A DNA stretch of 64,000 nucleotides from Defluviimonas aquaemixtae (lineage in GTDB: Bacteria; Pseudomonadota; Alphaproteobacteria; Rhodobacterales; Rhodobacteraceae), in contig NZ_OMOQ01000001.1 in assembly GCF_900302475.1 (NCBI RefSeq), positions 1,860,001 to 1,924,000 on the forward strand, read 5' to 3'. Position numbers and translations under genes: made by a program. The stretch's first letter is position 1, and every line of letters starts with the position of its first letter. The notes under the pieces are model-generated. The model was not told where the DNA came from and did no database searches. It was given only the letters and a program-made list of their open reading frames with translations. Below are positions 8,416-16,839 of the stretch, in pieces.

Positions 8416-9153
8416 CTAATCGCCGCCGCGCTCCTCTGGCAGGCCCCTGAAACCCGTCGCCACGACGAATTTCTCGGAACTGTCCGCGCGGCTTGCCGGC
8501 GGTTTGACATTCGCGACCTTCTGAAATGCCCGCTTCAAGAGAGCCTGAAGTTCATTTTCCGCCCCGCCGGCAAGGACCTTGGCCACGAAGGTGCCGCCCT
8601 CCTCCAAAACGTCAAATGCAAAATAGGCCGCCGCCTCGCAGAGCGCGACGATGCGCAGGTGGTCCGTGCCCTTGTGGCCCGAAGCGGCGGCGGCCATGTC
8701 CGACATCACAACATCGGCGCGACCGTCGAGCCAGGCCTTGACCTTGTCGTCCGCTCCGTCCGACAGGAAGTCGAGCTGATGTATCTCCGCGCCAGCGATC
8801 GGCTCGACCTCCTGCAGATCAATTCCGAGGACGCGCCCGACCTTCTTGCCCGGATTCTGGCCGAGCGCGTTCACGCGCTCCACCGCGACCTGGCACCAAC
8901 CTCCCGGCGCGCAGCCAAGGTCGACGACACGCGCACCGGGCAATAGGAAGCGGAACTTGTCGTCAAGCTCGAGGATCTTGAAGGCCGCCCGTCCGCGGTA
9001 GCCCTCCTTCTTCGCGCGCTGGACGTAAGGATCGTTGAGTTGCCGTTCGAGCCAGAGCGTGGAGGACAGCTTTCGCCCCTTCGCGGTTTTCACGCGCACG
9101 CGAAGATCGCGTTGCCCGCGCCCTGAGGTCCTGCCAGCCGGAGTTTTCGCCAT
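8416..9153 (-). CDS. rlmE: 23S rRNA (uridine-2'-O-)-methyltransferase
   Basis: This 245-residue FtsJ-family enzyme methylates U2552 of 23S rRNA late in 50S assembly, using S-adenosylmethionine. The SAM-binding [11 protein letters not shown] and the K-D-K-E tetrad are visible (the K in [10 protein letters not shown] in VVMSDMAA, K in [10 protein letters not shown] in SSEKFVV). The start at 9153 ([10 protein letters not shown]) is supported by family length; an upstream in-frame start at 9228 would add unrelated basic residues. The N-terminal 30 residues are basic and probably contact RNA. It follows ppx on the same strand with an 87-bp gap, a common pairing in this group. Confidence 0.93.
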   Translation of the reverse strand: MAKTPAGRTSGRGQRDLRVRVKTAKGRKLSSTLWLERQLNDPYVQRAKKEGYRGRAAFKILELDDKFRFLLPGARVVDLGCAPGGWCQVAVERVNALGQNPGKKVGRVLGIDLQEVEPIAGAEIHQLDFLSDGADDKVKAWLDGRADVVMSDMAAAASGHKGTDHLRIVALCEAAAYFAFDVLEEGGTFVAKVLAGGAENELQALLKRAFQKVANVKPPASRADSSEKFVVATGFRGLPEERGGD

Positions 9154-9240
9154 GATTAGCGCCCGCGAGGGCCCTCTCCACTTCACCTTGGCCCCAATAC
9201 CCGTGTCCCGCCCGCGACGCAATCGCACCGGCTGACGCGG

Positions 9241-10353
9241 TCAGAATGGCCCATCCTCGAGAACGCCGTCCGCGGTCATCTGCGCGTAGAGAAGCCCTTC
9301 GCGCAGGCCCCGGTCCGCCACGGACAGTCGATCCGTCGGCCACAGCCGCATCAGCGCCTGAAGGATCGCCGCGCCCGACATGATCAGAGAGTGCCGGTCG
9401 CGGCCGATGCGTGGATCCTTGCGCCGGCCTTCGGGGCCGAGGTGAAGGTAGTCGCGGATCACGCGGTCGATCTGGTCAGACGTCATCCTCAACCCGTCCA
9501 CTTTGGTGCGGTCGTAGCGCCTGAGCCCGAGATGGCTCGCCGCGACTGTGGTGACCGTCCCTGACGTCCCGATGATCTGGAAGCCTTCGCGTGGCTGCGA
9601 TGAGTTGTAGGGCGAGAAGTCGGCAAGGTTCTCTTCGAAGAACCAACTCATGAGCGCGAACCGCGCGGAATCGTCCTCGACGTCGGCAAACTGGTCTTTG
9701 AGCGTTGCGACGCCAAGCGGAACCGAAATCCAGTCCACGACTTTCGCCGCCGGAAACGGACTGTCGGGCGGATGGAAACCCGCGTGCAGCCGCATGATCG
9801 CGCGGGGCCGCTCGGAACGGGGCACGGCAGAGAGGTCGATCCAGACAAGCTCGGTCGAGCCGCCGCCGATATCGACGACCAGAAGCTGCTCGGTCTTGGT
9901 CGAGACGAGAGGCGCGCAGGACACGACGGCCAGCCGCGCTTCTTCTTCCGGCTCGATGATCTCGAGCGGCAGAGCGGTTTCGCGCGTCACGTAGCGAATG
10001 AATTCAGATGCGTTCGTGGCGCGCCGGCATGCTTCGGTCGCGACGAGCCGCATGCGTCTGACCTCGTGCTGCTCGATCTTTCGGCGGCAGATCTGCAACG
10101 CCTGAACCGTCCGCGCCATCGACCCACGGCTAAGCCGGCCCGATGCTTCAAGTCCGAGTCCAAGCTGAACGGACTTGGAAAAACTGTCGACGACGTGAAA
10201 CTGACTGCCCTTGGGCTGGGCAATCAACATCCGACAACTATTTGTCCCCAGATCCAGCGCCGCATAGAGCTGCGCGGGGTCGGGTCTTGGGGTGCCTGGC
10301 GGCTCGACCGATCTCGGGAACGCGCCCGCACCTCCGGGACGCCTGGGCGCCAT
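9241..10353 (-). CDS. Ppx/GppA family exopolyphosphatase / guanosine pentaphosphatase
   Basis: This 370-residue member of the actin-like ASKHA phosphatases hydrolyses polyphosphate or pppGpp. The phosphate-1 loop (ALDLGTNSCRMLIA), the conserved glutamate region around VATEACRRATN and the glycine-rich DIGGGSTELVW loop are all present. It is shorter than E. coli Ppx (about 510 residues) and lacks the C-terminal HD-like extension, as usual in alphaproteobacteria. It lies upstream of rlmE in the same direction. Its start region faces the divergent methyl-folate operon across about 250 bp. Whether its main substrate is polyphosphate or pppGpp cannot be told. Confidence 0.88.
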   Translation of the reverse strand: MAPRRPGGAGAFPRSVEPPGTPRPDPAQLYAALDLGTNSCRMLIAQPKGSQFHVVDSFSKSVQLGLGLEASGRLSRGSMARTVQALQICRRKIEQHEVRRMRLVATEACRRATNASEFIRYVTRETALPLEIIEPEEEARLAVVSCAPLVSTKTEQLLVVDIGGGSTELVWIDLSAVPRSERPRAIMRLHAGFHPPDSPFPAAKVVDWISVPLGVATLKDQFADVEDDSARFALMSWFFEENLADFSPYNSSQPREGFQIIGTSGTVTTVAASHLGLRRYDRTKVDGLRMTSDQIDRVIRDYLHLGPEGRRKDPRIGRDRHSLIMSGAAILQALMRLWPTDRLSVADRGLREGLLYAQMTADGVLEDGPF

Positions 10354-10600
10354 CGTTGCGCCCTCCGATATGCTGTTGTCTTCAATCTATCCATCGACCT
10401 GCCTTGGTGCAAGAGACGCGTCAAGCTCGCGCCCGGTGGGCATTGCCCCGCCCGTCCGCCGGAACACGCGCGAGACGCCTTCGCACCCGCGGGACCGGAT
10501 GCGCGAAAAACGACGTCGCTCCGGTCGCGCACAATGTCGAAAACCGTCCTAGCCCGTAGCGCGGCGCAGAGTATTGAGGGCGCCAACGAAAGGATTCGGC

Positions 10601-10897
10601 ATGGCAGAGGTCACCATAGTTTACTGGCGGGACATTCCGGCGCAGGTCATCGTCGGCAAGGGTCGGCGCGGCGTGAAGAAGCAGCTGCCGGAACGGTTCG
10701 AACAAGCGATCGACCGCTGCGCGATGAAGATCGGCGCTCGAGATACCGACACCTATCTCGCGGAGTGGCGCAAGGCACAGCCCGTCGAGGTGGCAGGCGA
10801 AGATCAGGCGGTGGCCGAGGCGGAAACCGCCCGGCTTGTCGCCGAGTACGACACCGAGCGTCTCAAGGCGCTTATCGCGAACGATGGCTGGGCGTGA
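10601..10897 (+). CDS. Small conserved 'virulence factor' family protein of the methyl-folate operon
   Basis: This 98-residue protein (MAEVTIVYWRDIPAQVIVGKG...) belongs to a family labelled 'virulence factor' in databases. In Rhodobacteraceae it is regularly found just upstream of a MetF-like reductase and a methyltetrahydrofolate-corrinoid methyltransferase, as here. The label is misleading; the context points to one-carbon or methionine metabolism. The ATG at 10601 gives the compact family length. The next gene starts 26 bp after the stop, behind a GGAGG ribosome binding site. It has no signal peptide or membrane segment. Biochemical role unknown. Confidence 0.75.
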   Translation: MAEVTIVYWRDIPAQVIVGKGRRGVKKQLPERFEQAIDRCAMKIGARDTDTYLAEWRKAQPVEVAGEDQAVAEAETARLVAEYDTERLKALIANDGWA

Positions 10898-10923
10898 CAG
10901 CCGCTAGGCTCCGGAGGACTGCT

Positions 10924-11847
10924 ATGGCACTTTTGAACTTTCGTCGCAAGGAAACCCCTGCGTTCTCTCCGGCCCGGGAGGATGTCGAGGCCTTTCTTGA
11001 AGGATACTCGATTGAGGTGATGCCCCGTACGGCCGAGAAGGTCGAGGATTTTCGCGACCTGCTGCCCAAGGGCTCGCGCGTTTACATCGCCCATATCGAC
11101 GGCACGCCGATCGACGAAATGGTCGCGACCGCCAAGCGCCTGCGCGGCGAAGGCTACAAGGTCATGCCGCACTTCCCGGCACGCATCATCAAGGACAAGG
11201 CGACGCTCGCCGACTGGATCGCCCGCTATCAGGGCGAGGCTGACATCAAACAGGCGCTGCTGCTCGGCGGCGGCATCAGCGAGCCACAGGGGGATTTCCA
11301 CTGCTCGATGCAGCTGATCGAAACCGGCTTGTTCGACCGGTTCGAGCGGCTCCATGTTGCCGGCCATCCGGAAGGTAACAAGGACATCGACCCTAACGGA
11401 TCGGACGAGAACGTCATGGAGGCCTTGCGCTGGAAACAGGCTTTCTCCGAGCGCACGGATGCCAAGATGGCGATGGCGACGCAGTTCTGCTTCGACGCCA
11501 AGCCGGTCATCGACTGGGTCAATCGCCTTAACGCCGAAGGCATCGAGTTGCCGGTCCATATCGGCATCGCAGGCCCTGCAAAACTCCAGACGCTCATCAA
11601 GTTCGCCATCGCCTGCGGTGTCGGGCCTTCGCTAAAGGTGCTTCAGAAGCGCGCGATGGACGTCTCGAAGCTGCTTCTGCCCTACGAACCCGACGATGTC
11701 ATCTGCGCGCTTGCGGCTCACAAAGCGGCAAATCCCGATTTCGGAATCGAAGCCGTGCATTTCTTCCCGCTGGGCGGTATCAAGACCAACGCAACCTGGG
11801 CGATCGAGCACGGCGGCAAGTCCGCCGTTCCGGCCTCGCAAGCCTGA
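10924..11847 (+). CDS. Methylenetetrahydrofolate reductase-like protein
   Basis: This 307-residue TIM-barrel protein of the MetF family would reduce 5,10-methylene-THF to 5-methyl-THF with FAD. Recognisable family segments are KVMPHFPARIIKDK, QALLLGGGISEPQG, FERLHVAGHPEGNKDI and PVHIGIAGPAKLQTLIKFA. The proline-glycine-rich barrel strands match the divergent MetF subgroup found beside corrinoid methyltransferases in Rhodobacteraceae. The ATG at 10924 follows a GGAGG 7 bases upstream; the frame is open far upstream but only as antisense of ppx. It sits between the 98-residue protein and the methyltransferase, so it plausibly supplies methyl-THF to its neighbour. Confidence 0.85.
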   Translation: MALLNFRRKETPAFSPAREDVEAFLEGYSIEVMPRTAEKVEDFRDLLPKGSRVYIAHIDGTPIDEMVATAKRLRGEGYKVMPHFPARIIKDKATLADWIARYQGEADIKQALLLGGGISEPQGDFHCSMQLIETGLFDRFERLHVAGHPEGNKDIDPNGSDENVMEALRWKQAFSERTDAKMAMATQFCFDAKPVIDWVNRLNAEGIELPVHIGIAGPAKLQTLIKFAIACGVGPSLKVLQKRAMDVSKLLLPYEPDDVICALAAHKAANPDFGIEAVHFFPLGGIKTNATWAIEHGGKSAVPASQA

Positions 11848-11878
11848 TCACACGCAAGCCTGATGAATCGAGGGAAGT

Positions 11879-12838
11879 ATGACCCGCACCGTCATTGAAT
11901 CGAAATCAAAAACCGTCGTCATCGGCTTCGAGGAGCCATTCTGCGTCATTGGCGAGCGGATCAACCCGACCGGCCGCAAAAAGCTTGCCGCCGAGCTTGA
12001 GGCGGGTGATTTTTCCACCGTCGAGAAAGACGCGTTGGAGCAGGTCGCCTGCGGCGCGATGGTACTCGATGTGAACGCGGGTGTGGTCTACAACTCCAAC
12101 CCCAACCCGAACGAGACCGAGCCGCCCTTGATGACCAAGATGATCGAGATCGTCCAGGGTCTCGTCGATGTGCCGCTCTGCATCGATTCTTCAGTTCCCG
12201 GTGCGCTTGAGGCGGGTCTGGCGGCGGCTAAGGGCCGCCCGCTCCTGAACTCGGTCACCGGCGAGGAAGAACGGCTGGAACTCGTCCTGCCGCTTGTCAA
12301 GAAGTACAACGTGCCGGTCGTGGCGATTTCGAACGATGATACCGGCATCTCAATGGATCCTGACGTCCGTTTCGCAGTGGCGAAGAAGATCGTCGAGCGC
12401 GCAGCCGATCACGGCATCCCGGCTCATGACATCGTCGTCGATCCCCTTGTCATGCCCGTGGGCGCGCTTGCCTCGGCCGGTCAGCAGGTCTTCACGCTTG
12501 TTCGCCGCCTGCGCGACGAGCTGGGCGTCAACACGACCTGCGGCGCGTCGAACATCTCGTTTGGGCTGCCCAACCGGCACGGCATCAACGCGGCCTTCCT
12601 GCCCATGGCCATCGGTGCGGGCATGACCTCGGCGATCATGAATCCGGTCCGCTCGGTCGAGATGGAGGCTATCCGGGCTGCGAACTTCCTGATGAACCAC
12701 GATTCCAATGGCGGCGAGTGGATCAAGTTCGCCCGCGTTCTGGAAGCAGTGAAGGAAGGCAAGGACTTCGCCACGGCTTCGGTCGATGTTGCCTCTGCGG
12801 GCCGTCCCGGTCGCGAAGGCCGCCGCCGCCGCGGCTGA
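11879..12838 (+). CDS. Methyltetrahydrofolate:corrinoid methyltransferase (pterin-binding, MetH-like part)
   Basis: This 319-residue pterin-binding TIM barrel is equivalent to the folate domain of MetH or MtrH/AcsE-type proteins. Signature elements are GERINPTGRKKL at the start, DVNAGVVYNSNPNPNETE, PLCIDSSVPGALEAGL and TTCGASNISFGLPNR. It would pass the methyl group of methyl-THF to a cob(I)alamin protein. In this group methionine synthase is split over separate genes, with the corrinoid and homocysteine parts located elsewhere. None of those parts is in this window. The C-terminus ends in a basic tail (GRPGREGRRRRG). A strong terminator follows 24 bp downstream. Confidence 0.87.
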   Translation: MTRTVIESKSKTVVIGFEEPFCVIGERINPTGRKKLAAELEAGDFSTVEKDALEQVACGAMVLDVNAGVVYNSNPNPNETEPPLMTKMIEIVQGLVDVPLCIDSSVPGALEAGLAAAKGRPLLNSVTGEEERLELVLPLVKKYNVPVVAISNDDTGISMDPDVRFAVAKKIVERAADHGIPAHDIVVDPLVMPVGALASAGQQVFTLVRRLRDELGVNTTCGASNISFGLPNRHGINAAFLPMAIGAGMTSAIMNPVRSVEMEAIRAANFLMNHDSNGGEWIKFARVLEAVKEGKDFATASVDVASAGRPGREGRRRRG

Positions 12839-12862
12839 ACATCGGTCATATCCCGGCCACCA

Positions 12863-12896
12863 AGCCCCGGCTCGCCGCCGGGGCTTTCTTTTTTTC
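12863..12896 (+). terminator. Intrinsic terminator of the methyl-folate operon
   Basis: AGCCCCGGC and GCCGGGGCT form a 9-bp perfect stem with a 5-base loop, followed by TTCTTTTTTT. It ends the plus-strand operon 24 bp after the methyltransferase stop and may also serve the convergent olsB gene. Confidence 0.9.
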
Positions 12897-12905
12897 AGAT
12901 CGCTC

Positions 12906-13652
12906 TCATACCCCTGCGATCGCGCGCAGCGCATGCGCCCGTCGTGCCGGGACCGCCTGCACCTCGAGCCCGGTGAAGACATGCATCGTCCCGAGATCAC
13001 GGTCGATCACCGCGTGGTCGCTAACCCACCCGCCCATTGCGAGATAGGTCCTCAGGAGCGGCGGCATCCCTCTGGCCGCCAGTTGCGGGTCGGGCGCCCG
13101 CCCCCTGAGCCGGCCGCCGAAGCGAAATACGCTTGGCGCTTTGATCTCGGGCAGCCAGCGCTTCGGCGCCAGGTGCCGTTCGCGCAGCATCGCGAAGGCG
13201 TCGAGATGTGGATCTGCGTCCGTCCCGATGAAAGACGAGCAGCCGAAAATCATCTCGACACCCTCGGCGTCCACGAAGGCCGTCATCGCTCCCCAGGCAA
13301 CGCGCAGCACGTCGGGATCGTGGCAGGCCGGGTCGAGACAGAAGCGCCCCATCTCGACCATGCGCCCGCCGAAGCCGGACAATGCCGACAACTCGTAATG
13401 CTGCGCCGAATAGCATTGCGCGATCTCGCTCCCACGGCGGAGCACCAGCAGCCGGAACGCCGCCACTAGCCGGCCGGTCCGGGTCTCTTCGACCAAGACA
13501 TGGTGGCAGATCTCATCGTGGGAATCGGCGTCGCACCGCGCGTCCCCGACGCCGCCGCGGAACGCCCGCCAGCGCAGGTCCAGCGCCCGATCCACATCCT
13601 TGCGCCCGTTGGCAAAGCGGGCGACATAGCGGCCCTTGCTCATGTCCAGCAT
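12906..13652 (-). CDS. olsB: L-ornithine N-alpha-acyltransferase (ornithine lipid synthesis)
   Basis: This 248-residue GNAT-like acyltransferase transfers a 3-hydroxyacyl chain from acyl carrier protein to ornithine, the first step to ornithine lipids. Family segments seen are the N-terminal RYVARFANGRKDVDRALDLRWRAF-like stretch, the acceptor region RMVEMGRFCLDP and FGCSSFIGTD. The partner OlsA (lyso-ornithine lipid acyltransferase) is not in this window. The gene converges with the methyl-folate operon and is divergent from msrB across about 105 bp. A second in-frame start three codons in (MSKGRY) is possible. Confidence 0.87.
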   Translation of the reverse strand: MLDMSKGRYVARFANGRKDVDRALDLRWRAFRGGVGDARCDADSHDEICHHVLVEETRTGRLVAAFRLLVLRRGSEIAQCYSAQHYELSALSGFGGRMVEMGRFCLDPACHDPDVLRVAWGAMTAFVDAEGVEMIFGCSSFIGTDADPHLDAFAMLRERHLAPKRWLPEIKAPSVFRFGGRLRGRAPDPQLAARGMPPLLRTYLAMGGWVSDHAVIDRDLGTMHVFTGLEVQAVPARRAHALRAIAGV

Positions 13653-13757
13653 CTCCGATGCACTCCTCGTTGGCGCGCATCCTGTCGCGCCCGGCGTTTT
13701 TCCTGCTACATTCTACGCGAGAACTGCAACGAAACGACAACAGAGCGGAGAGCCGGA

Positions 13758-14153
13758 ATGGCCGCGAAGATTGTGAAAACGGATGAGGAATGGCGCAAGC
13801 AACTCGGCGATCTGGCCTACAAGGTGACACGCCAGCACGGAACCGAACGCGCCGGCACGCATGACAGCTTTCCGAAGGGGCCTGCCGCCTATCATTGCGT
13901 CTGCTGCGGCGCGCCGGTCTTCGAGTCCGAGTCTAAGTACGAATCAGGCACCGGCTGGCCGAGCTTCTTTCAGCCTTACTCGCCGGAGGCGATCGAGGAA
14001 AGCGAAGACCGGAGCTGGTTCATGCGCCGCACCGAGGTTCATTGCGCGGCCTGCGACGCCCATCTCGGGCACGTCTTTCCGGACGGCCCGAAGCCCACGG
14101 GCCTGCGCTACTGCATCAACGGCGTCGCGCTTGATCACAAGCCGAAGTCGTGA
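13758..14153 (+). CDS. msrB: Peptide-methionine (R)-S-oxide reductase
   Basis: This 131-residue MsrB repairs methionine-R-sulfoxide in proteins using thioredoxin. Both zinc-binding CxxC pairs are visible (CVCCGAP and CAACDAH). The GWPSFF substrate pocket is intact, and the catalytic cysteine is in LRYCINGVAL. The ATG at 13758 is preceded by GGAG and gives the standard short family length. Upstream frame extension overlaps olsB in antisense and is not coding. There is no signal peptide, so the enzyme is cytoplasmic. Confidence 0.95.
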   Translation: MAAKIVKTDEEWRKQLGDLAYKVTRQHGTERAGTHDSFPKGPAAYHCVCCGAPVFESESKYESGTGWPSFFQPYSPEAIEESEDRSWFMRRTEVHCAACDAHLGHVFPDGPKPTGLRYCINGVALDHKPKS

Positions 14154-14173
14154 CGGCGCCAGTCCATAGCACC

Positions 14174-14635
14174 TCAGTTGTCGTTCAGTATCTGGCCCGC
14201 GCTGATGTTGCCGATGTTGCCGAGAAGCTGGCGCAGGAAGCTCAGGCCCTTGATGTTGCTGTCGGTCACGCGGCGAGACAGGACGACCGCTTGCCCGTCC
14301 TCGAGCCCGAAGCGTTCGACATTCTCGACCGTGCCATTTTCGGCGAAGCTGACGGCGAGGACCTGGCGCTCCACTTCCTCGGGCGCGCGGGCACCGAAAT
14401 GGCGGAAGCGGCTGCCGACATAGTACCAGGCTGCGCCGGTCAGAAGCCCGGTCGACGACGGGCGCCCGACGGCCTGGGCCACATCGTCGCGCGTGGACTC
14501 GCCGACAACGACTTTTTCAAGGTCCTCGTCACGCGGCACGTAGCCGTGATTTCGGTAGATCGCCGTGCAAGAGGCGAGCGCGACGAGCATCAGCACGATC
14601 GCGCCGTGCCGCATCCCGGAACCGAGCCTGCTCAT
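14174..14635 (-). CDS. bamE: Outer-membrane assembly lipoprotein BamE
   Basis: This 153-residue lipoprotein has a signal peptide ending in a lipobox (VALASC, the cysteine being the first mature residue) and a SmpA/OmlA domain (GYVPRDEDLEKVVVGESTRDDVAQAVGRPSS). BamE stabilises the BAM complex that inserts beta-barrel proteins. The start at 14635 (MSRLGSGM) is chosen because GGGTGGG lies directly upstream on the minus strand and it gives a normal signal peptide. The longer frame to 14782 would put 50 residues before it. It is divergent from yceD, a common neighbourhood in this group. Confidence 0.9.
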   Translation of the reverse strand: MSRLGSGMRHGAIVLMLVALASCTAIYRNHGYVPRDEDLEKVVVGESTRDDVAQAVGRPSSTGLLTGAAWYYVGSRFRHFGARAPEEVERQVLAVSFAENGTVENVERFGLEDGQAVVLSRRVTDSNIKGLSFLRQLLGNIGNISAGQILNDN

Positions 14636-14756
14636 TCCCACCCTCTTGCCTTGCTGCCTCAAGCCTTCTATCCGGCTTACAACAAGCCGGTGCAATCCTT
14701 CAAGGACGAAGCTCCATCCGCCGTGATCCACCTGCCAAACCATTGGGGCGCGCGAC

Positions 14757-15308
14757 ATGACGTCCGTTGATCCGATCTTCACCCATCCGTTCCGCGTCGC
14801 GGATCTCGCTCAGCGCCGGCCGAGCCGGTTCAACATATCTCCCGACGAAGCCGCGCGGCGGCGGATTGCCGATGCGCTCGGGCTCGTCGCGCTGGATGGG
14901 CTCAGCTTCAAGGGCGAGCTCATGCCGGATGGCCGCAAGGACTGGATTCTTGAGGCATGGCTGACGGCGCGCGTCACGCAGCCTTGCGTCATCACGCTGG
15001 CCCCCGTCAGCACGGAGATTTCGGAGGACGTGCGCCGCCGTTACCTGATGGACATGCCGGAACCAGAAGGCGACGAGGTCGAAATGCCGGAGGACGACAG
15101 CGCCGAAGCTCTGACGGATGTGATCGACGCAGGCGCCGTTTTGATCGAGGCGCTGACGCTCGCCCTGCCGCCCTATCCACGCGCCGAGGGGGCAGAGCTG
15201 GGCGCGGCGCAGTTCGCCGAACCTGGAACAGCCCCCCTTCAGGACGAGGCGCTTCGCCCGTTTTCGGGGCTCGCCGATCTGATGAGCAAGGGCAAGACGG
15301 AGGAATGA
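14757..15308 (+). CDS. YceD/DUF177 family protein
   Basis: This 183-residue protein of the YceD/DUF177 family is encoded upstream of rpmF in most bacteria and is implicated in 23S rRNA accumulation or processing. The family's conserved segment VTQPCVITLAPVSTEISEDVRRRYL is present at about residues 73-97, followed by an acidic stretch (EPEGDEVEMPEDDS). It precedes rpmF by 177 bp, a gap that contains its own promoter-like sequence for rpmF. Precise molecular role is not established from sequence. Confidence 0.88.
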   Translation: MTSVDPIFTHPFRVADLAQRRPSRFNISPDEAARRRIADALGLVALDGLSFKGELMPDGRKDWILEAWLTARVTQPCVITLAPVSTEISEDVRRRYLMDMPEPEGDEVEMPEDDSAEALTDVIDAGAVLIEALTLALPPYPRAEGAELGAAQFAEPGTAPLQDEALRPFSGLADLMSKGKTEE

Positions 15309-15350
15309 ACACACGCCGCACAAATGCGCTCGAAAATGGCCACAAAACAC

Positions 15351-15378
15351 TTGCGCCCGCGCGGAATCGCAGTATGTT
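15351..15378 (+). promoter_or_regulatory. Candidate promoter for rpmF-plsX-fabH
   Basis: TTGCGC and TATGTT are separated by 16 bases and would start transcription near 15385, about 100 bp before rpmF. The leader contains the perfect palindrome CCGGGGCCCCGG at 15450-15461. Confidence 0.45.
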
Positions 15379-15485
15379 CCCGGCCTCGCTTGAACGTTGG
15401 GTTCGCACCGGTCGCTCCGCGGTCGCCTTGTGACGAAACCCCAGGAAAACCGGGGCCCCGGCCCCAAATAACCCGAGGTTGAGAC

Positions 15486-15692
15486 ATGGCTGTCCCTCAG
15501 AACCGAGTCACGCGGTCCCGCCGCAACATGCGTCGCGCCCATGACGCACTGTCCGCCGCGAACCCGAACGAATGCCCGAACTGCGGCGAACTCAAACGCC
15601 CGCATCACGTTTGCGGCGCGTGCGGTCACTACAACGACCGTGAAGTGGTCGCCCAGACCGCCGAGATCGACCTGGACGAAGACGCGGCCTGA
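15486..15692 (+). CDS. rpmF: 50S ribosomal protein L32
   Basis: This 68-residue L32 carries the [20 protein letters not shown] start and the paired cysteine motifs [18 protein letters not shown] that bind zinc. It is part of the large subunit near the peptidyl-transferase exit side. It lies between yceD and plsX, the classic arrangement linking ribosome and phospholipid synthesis genes. The acidic C-terminal tail ([10 protein letters not shown]) is usual for alphaproteobacterial L32. Confidence 0.97.
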   Translation: MAVPQNRVTRSRRNMRRAHDALSAANPNECPNCGELKRPHHVCGACGHYNDREVVAQTAEIDLDEDAA

Positions 15693-15717
15693 GGCCGCGT
15701 TGCGGTTGGCCGGCGAT

Positions 15718-16839
15718 ATGCCGTCAGCGCAGGTCATGACGCCGGAAGCCCCGAAAGCTGGGACTTCCGGACGCATTGTCATTTCCGTTGACGCGATGGG
15801 CGGCGACCGTGGCCCCGCGGCTGTCGTCGCCGGCATGGCCGAGTCGGCTGACAAGAACCCTGACATCGAGTTCATCGTCCACGGCCCGGAGGACGAGCTT
15901 CGACGGCTCATTTCGCATCGTCGTGGCCTGTCTGAACGCTGTACGATCCGTCACGCGGCAGGTGTCGTGACGATGCAGGACAAGCCAAGCCAGGTCATGC
16001 GCCATGGCGAGGGCACGTCGATGTGGTCCGCGATTGAAAGCGTCAAGAACGGCGAAGCGACGGTCGCGGTGAGCTGCGGCAACACCGGTGCGCTCATGGC
16101 CATATCGATGATACGGCTCAGAAAGCTGCCGGGCATCAACCGGCCCGCAATCGCATGCCTCTGGCCATCGCGAAATCCCGGCGGATTCAACCTGATGCTG
16201 GACGTCGGCGCCGACATCAAGGCTGACGCGCCGGACCTTCTGCAATACGCGCTGATGGGCGCCTCCTATGCCCGCAACGGCCTTGGCATCACCCGGCCGC
16301 GCGTTGGGCTCCTGAACGTCGGCACTGAAGAGCACAAGGGCCGCGCCGAGCTCAAAGCCGCGCAGGATCTGATCGAAGCTGCGACCGAGGCGGGCAGTTT
16401 CGACTACGTTGGGTTCGTCGAAGGTGGAGATTTGCCCTCGACGCGGGTCGACGTGATCGTCACCGACGGCTTTACCGGCAACATCGCGCTGAAGACCGGA
16501 GAAGGCACCGCGAAACTTGTCGGCGCCTTCTTGCGCGACGCGTTCAACGCGACGTTGCTGTCGCGATTCGCGGCCCTTCTCGCGGTTGCGTCACTTCGCC
16601 GGTTGCGCAAGCGCATCGACCCGAGGCGCCAGAATGGCGGCGTGTTCCTCGGGCTGAACGGGACCGTCGTGAAATCGCACGGCTCGGCCGACTCGACCGG
16701 GGTTTCGGCCGCGATCAAGCTTGCCTTCCGGCTTGCGCAGTCGGGCTTTCGAGAGCGTCTTGCGGCACGGGTTGCCTCTGTCGCTCAGGCGGGGCAGGAT
16801 GCGGATCTAGCGGCTGTAGAAGACAGGAATTCCGAATGA
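15718..16839 (+). CDS. plsX: Phosphate acyltransferase PlsX
   Basis: This 373-residue enzyme forms acyl-phosphate from acyl-ACP, the first step of phosphatidic acid synthesis by the PlsX/PlsY route. SVDAMGGDRGPAAVV near the start and the LLNVGTEEHKGRAELK and VDVIVTDGFTGNIALKT segments are diagnostic. The ATG at 15718 is 25 bp after rpmF. A second in-frame ATG at 15736 would shorten the nonconserved leader. Its TGA overlaps the fabH start as ATGA, indicating translational coupling. It is a peripheral membrane enzyme without transmembrane segments. Confidence 0.95.
   Translation: MPSAQVMTPEAPKAGTSGRIVISVDAMGGDRGPAAVVAGMAESADKNPDIEFIVHGPEDELRRLISHRRGLSERCTIRHAAGVVTMQDKPSQVMRHGEGTSMWSAIESVKNGEATVAVSCGNTGALMAISMIRLRKLPGINRPAIACLWPSRNPGGFNLMLDVGADIKADAPDLLQYALMGASYARNGLGITRPRVGLLNVGTEEHKGRAELKAAQDLIEAATEAGSFDYVGFVEGGDLPSTRVDVIVTDGFTGNIALKTGEGTAKLVGAFLRDAFNATLLSRFAALLAVASLRRLRKRIDPRRQNGGVFLGLNGTVVKSHGSADSTGVSAAIKLAFRLAQSGFRERLAARVASVAQAGQDADLAAVEDRNSE

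Noticed and set aside
10354..10600. Possible SAM, SAH or cobalamin riboswitch before the methyl-folate operon
   Set aside because: I could not find the conserved core elements of any of these riboswitches in the leader.
9772..10923. Upstream extension of the MetF-like gene
   Set aside because: Antisense to ppx and overlapping the 98-residue gene; a clear GGAGG-ATG at 10924 defines the start.
14700..15911. 403-codon minus-strand open frame
   Set aside because: Covers yceD, rpmF and the plsX start in antisense; no domain seen.
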